Source of the DNA: Saccoglossus kowalevskii
Taxonomy: Eukaryota; Hemichordata; Enteropneusta; Harrimaniidae
NCBI RefSeq assembly: GCF_000003605.2
Contig: NW_003131865.1
Span: 343,136-355,012 of the forward strand
Length of the DNA stretch: 11,877 nucleotides
Reading direction: 5' to 3'
This document shows, piece by piece, positions 1 through 9,028 of the stretch. The notes under the pieces were generated by a model, which saw nothing but the letters and a program-made list of their open reading frames with translations, had not been told where the DNA came from and did not search any database. Every line of letters begins with the position of its first letter. Positions within the stretch are counted from its first letter, which is position 1. Both the position numbers and the translations under genes were made by a program.

Positions 1-466
1 CATTTTCGGCCTTAAAATGGCCGCTATTCGGCTATCGTTAATGAGATCATGAAACAAATGCACATACATATTTGTGACATGATGTACCTTGTGTGTGTGA
101 AGTTTGAACTTGATCAATCCAGACATGTCTCGGATACGGATCCAGAACTGAATTCTTTAAAACAAAATGGCCGCCAGTCGGCCATTTCGAACCCGATCCA
201 AAAAAAAAAATGACGTGCATCAAGGTCCTATTATGTTTAATGTATGTACCAAATTTGAACAAAATCCGTCCATGCATAACTGAGATCCGGGTCCGGAATG
301 GTGAAAATGTGCGATTTTGATGCATTTTCGGCCTTAAAATGGCCGCTATTCGGCTATCGTTAATCGGATCATGAAAAAAATGCATGTGCATATGTCCCAT
401 ATAAGGTGTGATGTATGAGTGAAGTTTGAACTTAATCGGTCCATGCATGTTCAAGATACAGGTGAT

Positions 467-517
467 CACGGACGCACGGACGCACGGACGCACGGACGCA
501 CGGACGGACGGACGCAC
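467..517 (+). repeat. GGACGCAC / GGAC minisatellite
   Basis: About four to five units of the 8-mer GGACGCAC merge into GGAC tetramers and precede the terminal hairpin by about 15 bp. A shorter relative (GGACGGACGCACGGAC) lies at the same place in the right copy (about 10866-10888), so this is an integral part of the element and not a chance microsatellite. Confidence 0.85.
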
Positions 518-532
518 ACAGGGCAAAACATA

Positions 533-567
533 AGTCCCCGTTTTCGGACTGCGTCCGAACGGGGACT
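533..567. repeat. Terminal hairpin of modular repeat, left copy
   Basis: This 35-nt inverted repeat has an outer stem AGTCCCCG/CGGGGACT (8 bp) and an inner stem TTCGGAC/GTCCGAA (7 bp) with loop TGC. Two unpaired T residues bulge on the 5' side. It differs from the hairpin at 10902-10936 at a single base, in the loop. Confidence 0.9.
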
Positions 568-1070
568 AAATAGTGAATTTGTGATTTTCAATTATGGGTT
601 TGACTTCTATTAGAGCCCCTAAAACATACAAGAAATAGTGAATTTGTGATTTTCAATTATGGGTTTGACTTCTATTAGAGCCCCTAAAACATACGAGAAA
701 TAGTGAATTTGTGATTTTCAATTATGGGTTTGACTTCTATTAGAGCTCCTAAAACATACAAGAAATAGTGAATTTGTGATTTTCAATTATGGGTTTGACT
801 TCTATTAGAGCCCCTAAAACATACAAGAAATAGTGAATTTGTGATTTTCAATTATGGGTTTGACTTCTATTAGAGCCCCTAAAACATACGAGAAATAGTG
901 AATTTGTGATTTTCAATTATGGGTTTGACTTCTATTAGAGCCCCTAAAACATACGAGAAATAGTGAATTTGTGATTTTCAATTATGGGTTTGACTTCTAT
1001 TAGAGCCCCTAAAACATACGAGAAATAGTGAATTTGTGATTTTCAATTATAGGTTTGACTTCTATTAGAG
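568..1070. repeat. 65-bp tandem array, about 7.7 copies
   Basis: Units begin with tagtgaatttgtgatt at 571, 636, 701, 766, 831, 896, 961 and 1026, an exact 65-bp period without indels. The last unit stops after 45 bp (tattagag). Three further bases (aaa, 568-570) match the unit end, so the array abuts the hairpin directly. Only a few substitutions separate the copies: CCCC versus CTCC once (unit 701), ACAAG versus ACGAG near the unit end, and GGG versus AGG in the last unit. This suggests recent expansion or strong homogenisation. The unit length is not a multiple of three and stops occur, so it does not code. Confidence 0.95.
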
Positions 1071-1866
1071 ATGTGGCTTTAAATGCAGATTTACGGTACA
1101 CAGCTACAGATATTGACTCTGTCATAGAAAAGGGGTTACTTTTGCTACTGTTGACTATCTAATAATTTTCTTTTATGTTGTTAGATGCATTATTACATAT
1201 GTACTGCAGCATAAACATTGGTATTATTTACAACTGATATACAAATGAGATAAAATAGTCCTTTTTAAAGTTGGATTTTTTTGGTACTTGAATTGTCAAA
1301 GTATATTTTGGACCCTATAATTATTGTTGAATGTAATGATTGTGTAATTTGAATAATAAGACTTTCAAAGTTTTTTTCATCAGTCACATGTCCATGAAAT
1401 AATTATTGGTATTTTCAGAGCAAATTCAAAATGGTGACTTATACAGTTCAGAACTGTAGAACTCAAAGTAAAAACAAAGTCAGTAGGACCAAAGATTAAT
1501 CTATGTTTGTTTTCTTCCGAATTTGAACAACAAATCAAATCAGAGTGTCAACACATTACAAAACATACTGCGCAGCTTTGAGTAGTAACGAAAACCCAGG
1601 AGAATGTAATTTTTTTTTAAATTGCAGTGGCATTGACATTTTCATTGACAGTTTTAGTCAGTGTTTCAATGTCAATAAAATCACATATACTTCAATGTCG
1701 ATGTCAAAAATGTGTATAACAAGGCTGTGTCACAAAATAGATGTTTCATTGTTTTTATTTTGTAAAACACTTGAATTTTGTTCTGTTATGCTTGCTGCAT
1801 GTTGCCAGTCGTCATTTTTGTAACTTACACAACTGTTAACACTGCAACTAGCACACATCTGCCTTA

Positions 1867-2187
1867 ATTTGCATAAGAATGAAATGATGTGCCAGATTAA
1901 CCAATCATACGACAGAATTTTTAATTGCCCTGTAAGCACTATAATGTGCCCAGTAGTTAAAGATCTGTGAACTAACCTTTGATGATGCAACCATGATAAT
2001 CAGCTTTCAGTAACTTCTCTAGTGTCTGCTTATTGCTGAAAAATGTGGGAATATTGTATTTATCAGCTAATATGTCATTATCTATATTCAACATTGTGTG
2101 ATGTCATTGATTTGTTCAACAAATAAGAAGATTGCATTTATCAGCTAATATTTGCATAATTATTGCACTCTGCATCCTAATTTGCAT
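1867..2187 (+). promoter_or_regulatory. Cluster of three octamer (ATTTGCAT) motifs in POP4 intron 2
   Basis: ATTTGCAT, the consensus octamer bound by POU-domain factors, occurs exactly at 1867-1874, 2150-2157 and 2180-2187, all in the same orientation. The last one lies in the loop of a CTGCATCC/GGATGCAG inverted repeat (2170-2177 and 2195-2202). The motif match is direct observation. Function as an enhancer is inference, and the A+T-rich context raises the chance rate. Confidence 0.25.
2053..2151 (+). repeat. 21-bp direct repeat (2053-2073 and 2131-2151)
   Basis: The two copies, beginning attg[t/c]atttatcagc, differ at one of 21 positions and are 78 bp apart. The second copy runs into the octamer motif at 2150-2157. 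The likely cause is a small local duplication. Confidence 0.75.
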
Positions 2188-3482
2188 TGTTATTGGATGC
2201 AGATAACCAGGAATTATTGCATTCTGAAACTCCAGATTTTACACTAGTACTGGTAGATTTATCATATACATTATATAGATATTATGTATTTAATATTCTG
2301 AGAAATGTTGTGGGAACAAAGTCATGACACAGACAGGGTACTTACAATCCTTTTTCTGGCAGTATCTGCAGATAATCTCGAATGTAATCTTTCCATAAAT
2401 AATGTAATGGTTCATAAATTGTATATCTGTAGGAATTAATACATGTATATCATAATAATAATAATTTTTTAAAAATGAAAATGCTTCTTACGGTCCTGCA
2501 TACATATTACCCCTTTGTATTATAGTAGTAGTGTCAGTAAAACTTATTTGAAAGCCTTTTTAATTTTGAGTTAATTGTTCAAAAGTCAAATCTGATAGTT
2601 ACAGAATTCTGGAATTGTACTGATCAAAAGCTGTCTTGCAACGTTCATCACAACTAATGTATTGTTGTCAATACAATAATTCTGTCAATAATTCTGCTTC
2701 CAGTACAACTGACCTAGGAAGAATGCAATGTTCAAGGTTTGCTGGGATGTAGTGGTAAACATGAATGAAATAAAACCTAATGGCTATATTATAGAAAACT
2801 CAAAGTATCCAGGGTGCATCTTAGACTAATCTTAATGGAAAATGCTTCACATCCAATATCAATTTTGTAATACATGTAGTGTCCATCATTGATCACTGAA
2901 CAAAGAACCTTGCTGAAAACGCAATCACAGCTGCATCCACAGAACTGTTCAATGACATTTGGCTATTGGCAGAAAATTTCTTATGTGGATATTTTGAGAA
3001 TAAACTGCAGTTATTACAGTACAGATATTACTTGACACATCAAAGATTTCAAAAACAATTTTTCGGACAGTACGAGACCAGATATGAAATGTGCTCGAGT
3101 CATTATGCCTAGATTCTGTTATTAAAATATTCAGACATTGCAATAATTCAATAGTATCTGATGGGTTTCATCAGGATTGAGTGAGTGTGTAATCTAAGTC
3201 ATACCAAACTTGGTTGTTCTATAAAGCGTGTTGGCTTTTTTTATAGCATAAAGTTTTCTGTGACATATTGTTGTTGATAACTGTTTATGTTTGGACAACT
3301 TCAAAATAAAGTAGTACTCAAAACGTCCACATACATCAACTGCTTTGGAGCTATGGTAAATATAACTGATCATATATATGAAGAAAAATATGATAACTAA
3401 TAAAAAACAAAAGAATTAAGTTGTATGTAAGAATAGACTTCTGCATATATTCTTGTCACAATCTCTATTTACTATACTTTAC

Positions 3483-3709
3483 TTTTGGTGATCTGGTTTG
3501 ATATCATAAATCTTCAATTGTCTTCGTTCTTTGGCAGTAAGGGATTTTCTTTGCTTCATAGAGGTTTCCGTGGGTACTTTTTTTGGCTTTACCACATCCA
3601 TCACAATAGCTTTAGCTGACAGGATGTTTCTGATTTCTTGGTCAACCCTTCTCTTACTTGTCACAGTTCTTCTTAGGAAGGACTCCACAAATACATTTTG
3701 CGCAGGTTT
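3483..3709 (-). CDS. POP4: POP4 / RPP29 (RNase P and MRP subunit), second coding exon
   Basis: RPP29/POP4 is a protein subunit of nuclear RNase P (5'-end maturation of tRNA) and RNase MRP (pre-rRNA processing) that binds the RNA subunit. This 227-nt exon encodes residues 43-117 of the predicted protein. Family landmarks are FVESFLRR (residues 49-56), a Lys-rich linker, then LTAKERRQL and KIYDIKPDHQ (99-117), equivalent to the Ser-Ala-Arg-Gln-Arg-Arg...FDIKPEQQ block of vertebrate POP4. The acceptor is attcag|AAA (phase 0) and the donor is CAAAA|gtaaag, leaving two bases of a Lys or Asn codon. Reading on gives an immediate stop, confirming the splice. The Sm-like barrel that forms the C-terminal half of this roughly 220-residue family is not in the window. 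Confidence 0.88.
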
Positions 3710-4996
3710 CTGAATTTGAGACAGAAATAAACAAATGAGAAATAATTTGTCATTTATTTCAATTATTCAAAACATAAATGTTCAAATCTTCAAAGGCGCA
3801 CACAAGGTACATATAAAATATAAAAGACAAATATAAATGCAGGTTTTGACTAAAAATAAAAAAGACTTTCCCTTAAGTTACAAAACTGCAGATAATGTCT
3901 TGTAAACAAACACACTTGTTCCATGGCTTGACATGTTTTTGACATTGTAAACACTTGGAATTTAATAGCATTTCAAATTTTGATGTGGCAATCAGCAGTG
4001 AACCAGGTTTTTTGAAACATGCGCATTCTAGATATTAAATGTTGTTCATGCAGACATTATTGAATGAGTAGTTAAATTATCAAAGTATTCATAATTGCGG
4101 CACTATTGTATCTAAGGACGCAGGAGACATGATCTAAAGTAAGTTATACAAAATGTACATTATAAAATCACATTGCGTTTCGTGTTGTTCTGTGCAAAAG
4201 GAATTACACTTATACGTGATATAAAGATTCAAAACCAACTTTTCACATTTTTACAGTGGTACATGTATGTATAAATTCAAATAATTTAATGTTAATATAG
4301 TATTCTGTGAATATAATCAATTGTTAAGATTTCTATTTCAAATTAGACCACATACCAATCACAAAGTCAATAAATCTGTGTTCAATCGAAATCGCTGTCA
4401 TAAATAACATTGATCAAGTTGAAATCGATAAAACATATTGACATCAAATGCAAAGAACAGTGATTTAATTGGTATCATATGGTACTGTGTTTGAAATAGC
4501 GATGAAATTCGGAGAAGGAAAATGTATAGACTTTCACTGGACCCATGGATGATGAAACTAATAGTACTGCTTGGTGACACACAGTCAATACTGTAGATGT
4601 ATTAATTTTTCACTGGGTTTTAAAATTCGCTAAATTAAATCTATGTGAACATGTAAAACAACAATCAAACTCTTTGTTTTTTTTACAAATTCTTGAAATT
4701 AAAACAGTGAATATGCTAAAAACATCAAAATAGTGAAAATAAATGGTTTTACAGTCCTTGATGTCTGTGGTGATACATGGCAGAGTTTGCGATGACCAAT
4801 CACGTGACTATTTTTTTTTTCATTTAGAACACCGCAGGGATATTTACACTCATATAACAATAGAAATCTTGTATGATAATTGTGCTATTCTTTATGTACA
4901 TACGTTATAATCTGCAGTTCTGTAGCTCACAGAACATATTGAAGTTTATTGTATTCACTGTGATTCAGTTGTGTAATGAAGTTTAACTATATTTAC
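3710..4996 (-). other. POP4 intron 1 (1287 bp)
   Basis: The donor is GAG|gtaaat and the acceptor is tttctgtctcaaattcag|AAA, both phase 0. The content is A+T-rich and featureless. The open frame at 4398-4580 (minus) is short and resembles nothing. I see no repeat-family copy here. Confidence 0.78.
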
Positions 4997-5122
4997 CTCT
5001 ATTCCGAGCTCTTCCTTGTATTTATTAACTTCTTCTGGAAGGTCATTATAAGCTCCGTAATAAACAGCAGCTTCTTTGCTAGTTGATGGAAGCATTGAAG
5101 CTTCCTTGTTGACAGACGTCAT
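4997..5122 (-). CDS. POP4: POP4 / RPP29 (RNase P and MRP subunit), first coding exon
   Basis: This exon has 42 codons, starting MTSVNKEASM and ending KYKEELGIE, followed by the donor GAG|gtaaat in phase 0. The start at 5120-5122 is the first ATG after an in-frame TAA at 5150-5152 and has a purine (G) at -3. The peptide is acidic and Ser/Thr-rich with no clear family motif, as expected for the poorly conserved N-terminus of RPP29. It is assigned to POP4 because it lies 1.3 kb upstream of the recognisable exon, ends in the matching phase, and provides the only good initiator nearby. An out-of-frame upstream ATG in weak context lies at 5178-5180 and would overlap this start if the transcript extends that far. 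An additional or different first exon is possible. Confidence 0.72.
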
Positions 5123-5415
5123 GTCTGTGGTCAACACGGGTTGGCGGAGTTAAAATCTCACTGAATTGGAATTTTAACATCCAAAGAACGAAAACTTTTT
5201 TAGAATTAATCTTCCCCGCTATCTAAGATAATATACGCATTAGAGTCAAATAACTAATTGGATTACGTACACTAGCTAAATGTATATACGTCAACACATG
5301 TCCAATTTATACGAGTGGCCATTTTGAATTCTTGTTGATATGAATAGCGCCACCACAAACACATTAGCAATAAACAGCGCCACTCAAGGTGACAAAATGA
5401 TCCACACAGGTAGGT

Positions 5416-5433
5416 GGGGGGTGGGGGGGGGGG
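5416..5433 (+). repeat. G-run upstream of POP4
   Basis: A run of six G, one T and eleven G lies about 295 bp upstream of the POP4 start codon (C-rich on the POP4 sense strand). A similar run (five G, A, six G) is at 5781-5792 and a ten-C run is at 8104-8113. These runs could form quadruplexes but may also be simple homopolymer slippage. Confidence 0.6.
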
Positions 5434-6459
5434 TTTACTTGTAATATTTTGTTCAGTAGTACTTTTATTACTTCCTGGGAGTTAGTGTTTTTATTTGTAC
5501 AGTTTAAGTACACAGTGTCCTAATTTTCTTAGGAATTATTTGCTAGTGAATATCCTGAAGGCATGAATGTTTTCTTATACAAATTCCATATAACAGTTGA
5601 AAACAATAACCAATCACAACCAAAGCATGGTAGTAAATCAGCTAATGATTGAGGAGAACGTGCAAAGACTTGTGGGTAAAGGACATTACCAAATGGTTTT
5701 TAATAGACAGTGAAAACATATTATTCATACTTGAATGAAGTGTGGGGGTTTTCTAGGATAAATTAAAAAAAAATAAACGTGGGGGAGGGGGGTAAAACAA
5801 TCAACAGTAATGTCATTACTGAAAACGCGGCTATTATTAAAAGTGGTGAAATTAAAAAATCACCAGTTTCAGAGCACCAGATTTTCTCCACATGGTAGCA
5901 TTTGCAGTATTTTTTACTCTTTTAGACCACAGCACCAAGTGTGTTAAATATACATTGTACTCCCTTTCATATCTGCATGGGATAATTTTTGCTTTCTGAG
6001 TTGATTTGATTCAAATGGCTCACTGGTTGGGTTGAATTCTTGCCTATTTGTAATGCTAATGGCACAAGTTAGTGTTTTTATGATTGTTAAAGCCATAGTT
6101 GTGGTCATTTTACTCATGAAGGCATGAGGCCTTAGGGGATTTGGTAATACTAACATACGAAAGCGATAAAACTGAATAATTCAGCAATCAGTAGATTTGC
6201 CCTGGACACAGAAAGAAGTGAGGTTAATTTATATAAATACAAAAGAGGTACATGTATGTATGCTCTGCTATTTGCTCATTAATAATTCAACGCATAACAC
6301 AAAAGTCAATAATTTGGCAAAGACTTCCATCAAATCTCCAATAGCTCAGTCATTACAAGCTCTACATGCTCTATTTGATGTTTTAAATTCAGAACCCTAC
6401 CTTTGCCAACTTTTTTCAAAATTTGAGAAAGAACTCCATCTCATCATCAACTTCTGATG

Positions 6460-6505
6460 TTGCACCTTGACTATTAAGCTACACACAGTTATAGTCAAGG
6501 TGCAA
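6460..6505. repeat. Perfect 15-bp inverted repeat with 16-nt loop
   Basis: The arms TTGCACCTTGACTAT (6460-6474) and ATAGTCAAGGTGCAA (6491-6505) are exact reverse complements around a 16-nt spacer. It stands alone between the genes and is not part of either dispersed repeat family. It is too short for a typical microRNA precursor. Confidence 0.85.
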
Positions 6506-7163
6506 GGTCTGATTACAATAACAGTTTACAAGTTATTAGCTGAAGTAACTATACACTCTTCATATGGATACAACTGTAGTGGTTTCAATCTGCATTGAGA
6601 CATGTGGATTTACAGAAATAAACGTATGACCAAAACAAAGAGTCATCTGACCAAGCGTGGTATAATTGTCCCGAAACAATAGAATAGAAGCCTGCATATA
6701 AGACAATTTACTTGGCAGCCTTTATTAAGTATACACTTTACCAATTCTAAAAAAGCATACAACACTATGCAGAAAATATGCACAACTCTTGTATTACATC
6801 ATCCAGATAAAAGCATCCTCAAGTAAGCAAAGAAAAATACCTACCATAATATTCAATATGTGTATTGGGAGATTATAGACAAAGTAACACTAATTTATAA
6901 ATTTTCTAAAAACACACAATGTATAGTAGAAAAGGACTGCACATGCAGAGTCACTGTTTATTCAAGTGATTTAAGAAATATTTGTTTACATCACAAATAA
7001 AAATGTCTGCAGTTCTTTTGTAAGGTATCTCATAATCTCACAAAGCAAATAACAGTGTCAGTATGAAGAACAAAAAATGTGCACAATTGTATTTTCCAGC
7101 AATTCATGAAAATATTAATACTAGAGATGAGTTTTCACAAAATTCTCTATGACTATACTGTAT

Positions 7164-7494
7164 TATTATACATCTGTCACCGTAACGCCATAAGTTACAG
7201 TGTGTCGTAATTTTGTGATATTTATTTTACGGGTATTTTCATCCTACTATATAAGGAAATGTGAATTCCTAATATGGAATTATTACGCGTTCTCTAATAA
7301 TAAAAACAAACATGGCTGCCATTGAGGGTTGACCGGACTCCACACAAAGAAGTGTGCTGATTCTGTTCTAAACATTTTTGGATTTTGGCATTCCAATGAT
7401 GTTTCCTTGGAAGGAAAAGATGTATAATAATAAGGCTATTACGAGAATACCTCAAAGTATGCACGAAGACAGTACGCCCTCACATCGACCTCCG
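7164..7494 (+). repeat. Second dispersed repeat family, copy 1
   Basis: It is alignable over about 330 bp, with small gaps, to 9498-9842 in the same orientation. Shared landmarks are tattatacatctgtcac, ctctaataataaaaa, aacaaacatggctg, acacaaagaag, gttctaaac and ttacgag-atac, with agacagtac near the right end. Divergence is substantial, so the copies are old. It is non-coding; the open frame 7378-7719 crosses it and is not supported. The element class is unknown. Confidence 0.75.
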
Positions 7495-7561
7495 CTGCGC
7501 GTCAGTCGATACTGCCGCTGTACTGTCTACATGCATACATTGAGGTATCCTCGTAATAACC
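7434..7561. repeat. Large imperfect foldback at the end of the second repeat family
   Basis: The left arm 7434-7476 (GGCTATTACGAG...GACAGTACG) is the reverse complement of 7519-7561 with about six mismatches in 43 positions. The 42-nt spacer contains a further nested ATCGAC (7484-7489) and GTCGAT (7505-7510). The copy at 9498-9842 has only the left arm, so the right arm here is an addition, either an inverted duplication or a second copy end joined in reverse. Confidence 0.8.
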
Positions 7562-8829
7562 TCATATTATCAGATATATTTTATTTGTCTCCTTTCACGT
7601 ATAAAGTAGTTTGTGCCATATTGCAAGATATCAAGGTCAAAATTTGTGTCCATAGTCGAGAATTTCTGAGAATTTTTTTATGTTTGTACAAAGCTTACTG
7701 CATTTTAAGACCTCATTGAGTTCACTAAATCATACACAGTGTTATTTAAAGTACACACACTTACATGCTTGAAGTGAAAATAAAGGCTCTGGTAGTGAGA
7801 ATGTTTTAATGTGACAAATTTAAAGTCCTGTGATGCATTCCTCATCTAATTAGTTTGTTTTATACCCCTTCTCTTCTAACTCAATATGTGAAGTCATATC
7901 ATGTTCCCACCAAGTTCAAGTAAACTTTTAACACTTTTAAACTGATGAATTTTGTACTTCCTAGGTTGAACATGATGAATCAAAGCAGAGTTCAAAACAA
8001 TGTTGTATGATCACAATGGGTGTGCAGTCCCAGATATAAACCTCCTACAGCGGGGTGTGCAGAATCAGCATCATCAACATTGTGTATTTAATGATTTTCA
8101 ATGCCCCCCCCCCTCCAGGTGAACATCATCCCTTTCATGTTTAGTGTCTCCAATATTTAATGAAATTGGTTTTGTCACATTCAAACAAATACTGACACAT
8201 TTCAGGATAAAATTGGCAGCAAATCCTCTGAACTGGAAAAGAATCCTCGCAACAACATAGAATAAGTATTTCTAAACAATACAATGTAAGCTAGATACTA
8301 GTATATGAAAACACTTCTATCGTGAGGACTGAATGGACATTTATATGAATTCCTTTATGTAAACTGCATGATGCAATGTGATTCAGCAAAAATATTTGGA
8401 AATATGAAAAAAAAATCTTTGATATGTGTGGATTGATTTCAACCCAACTACAAAAGCAGTATGCATGTATAAAGTTTGCTAAGATAGGATGTAAAAGTAT
8501 TGACCATAATTAATATTTAGTGTGCAAATTATTTGAGACCATAAACAAATCTGTTCCTAGTTTTGTTGCTCGTCAGTTCCAAGGCCTTGTACAGGTATGT
8601 ATGTGCAATGAAAACTATATAGATCATGTATTTATATCTATGTATCAAATTTGATATGAAATTTCTGAATTCATTTCTGAGAAGTCCATGCCACAGGCAG
8701 ACAGACAGAGTATATCATGACATTACCTGTGTGGAGCATAGAAACTGAAAACCAATAGCATATTTGCTCTATTAGTAGTATCCACACTTACTTAAATGAC
8801 AGTATTTCTAAGGTCAATACAAGTCACAT

Positions 8830-8855
8830 TTTAATAATTTGGGCATACATTTAAT
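8830..8855 (-). promoter_or_regulatory. Candidate CPSF1 polyadenylation signals (ATTAAA, twice)
   Basis: On the minus strand ATTAAA, the commonest natural variant of AATAAA, occurs at 8850-8855 and 8830-8835. These sites are about 175-200 nt after the CPSF1 stop. A GT-containing stretch follows the second copy (aatgtgacttgtattg). I saw no canonical AATAAA on this strand until about 7580-7585. In A+T-rich DNA such hexamers arise by chance, so this is a candidate only. Confidence 0.25.
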
Positions 8856-9028
8856 ACATTATGATTAATAATTCACTCCTAATAGAACAAATATGTGTTC
8901 ACTGATTAACACTATATGCATCATCATCACCACCTTCTTTATACATTTCTTTTTAGCTATATCATGTAACCCTTCCCCTCCCTTGTCTCTCACATATAAA
9001 CTAACGAAGTAATATATTTGGCAGTATT

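Larger units (their letters stand above)
1..567 (+). mobile_element. Hairpin-ended modular repeat, left copy (truncated by window edge)
   Basis: This is a non-coding repeat built of subunits of about 150-170 bp. Positions 1-42 recur exactly at 323-364, so a 322-bp higher unit is visible. Subunits carry a GGCC-centred palindrome (AAATGGCCG at 165-173, CGGCCATTT at 179-187) and phrases such as ccaaatttgaac and cggtccatgcatg that recur in the copy at 10022-10940. It ends with a GGACGCAC minisatellite (467-517) and a 35-bp hairpin (533-567). The end reads hairpin then CTAA, which resembles the hairpin-plus-CTRR 3' end of Helitrons. That class assignment is inference. No transposase, Rep or helicase frame is present, so it is non-autonomous. 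The long open frame on its minus strand is a by-product of the repeats. Confidence 0.6.
1..3482 (-). other. POP4 intron 2 (5' part, at least 3.4 kb), repeat-bearing at its far end
   Basis: The donor is at 3481-3482 (gtaaag). I looked on the minus strand of 1071-3482 for the expected next segment (an aromatic-rich LPLHELW-type stretch) by checking Trp codons and found nothing convincing, so the intron probably runs past the left edge. It contains the modular repeat and 65-bp array at 1-1070, a cluster of octamer motifs (1867-2187), a near-identical 21-bp direct repeat (2053-2073 and 2131-2151) and small palindromes (2170-2202, 3158-3174). The open frames at 1545-1823, 1730-1990 and 2949-3143 do not look coding. 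Confidence 0.65.
5153..9028. other. CPSF1 3' UTR and intergenic region, no gene recognised
   Basis: This 3.9-kb stretch separates the CPSF1 stop from the POP4 start. I read the longer open frames (5944-6156 minus, 6197-6457 plus, 7378-7719 plus) and none resembles a protein family, has convincing splice signals, or is free of repeat overlap. The region holds a dispersed repeat with foldback (7164-7561), a perfect inverted repeat (6460-6505), homopolymeric G/C runs, and an element-like 14-mer at 5317-5330. The POP4 promoter should lie in the left part, but no TATA box stands out. Confidence 0.7.

Noticed and set aside
47-613. Open frames on both strands across the left modular repeat (47-526 minus, 419-613 plus)
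   Set aside because: They run through palindromes and the GGACGCAC minisatellite; the Arg/Ser/Val-rich translations are repeat artefacts with no domain.
568-1070. CRISPR-like array
   Set aside because: The whole 65-bp unit repeats, with no unique spacers, in an animal genome; it is a simple tandem array.
1545-1990. Short open frames in POP4 intron 2 (plus 1545-1823, minus 1730-1990)
   Set aside because: Cys-rich or low-complexity translations on overlapping strands, with no family resemblance and no match to the missing POP4 segments.
2640-2730. Minus-strand stretch reading QLYWKQNY, faintly like the POP4 LHELWKQYI segment
   Set aside because: Only a few residues agree, the neighbouring residues do not fit, a stop follows at once and there is no clear acceptor.
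3158-3174. CTGATGAAA on the minus strand within a CTGATG/CATCAG hairpin, considered as a hammerhead ribozyme core
   Set aside because: The required stem II and second conserved GAAA segment are absent; it is a simple 6-bp hairpin.
5944-6156. 70-codon open frame on the minus strand
   Set aside because: It contains an apparent hydrophobic stretch but has no family match and no supporting splice signals; it could be an unrecognised repeat.
6197-6457. 86-codon open frame on the plus strand
   Set aside because: It has no ATG at its start, no recognisable motif, and ends just before the 15-bp inverted repeat; chance is likely in A+T-rich DNA.
7378-7719. 113-codon open frame on the plus strand
   Set aside because: It crosses the second dispersed repeat and its foldback; the related copy does not preserve the frame.
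8570-8715. Possible third, decayed copy of the modular element (caaatttgatatgaaat, then CAGACAGACAGAG)
   Set aside because: The resemblance is limited to short A+T-rich phrases and a CAGA run, with no palindrome or terminal hairpin; too weak to annotate.
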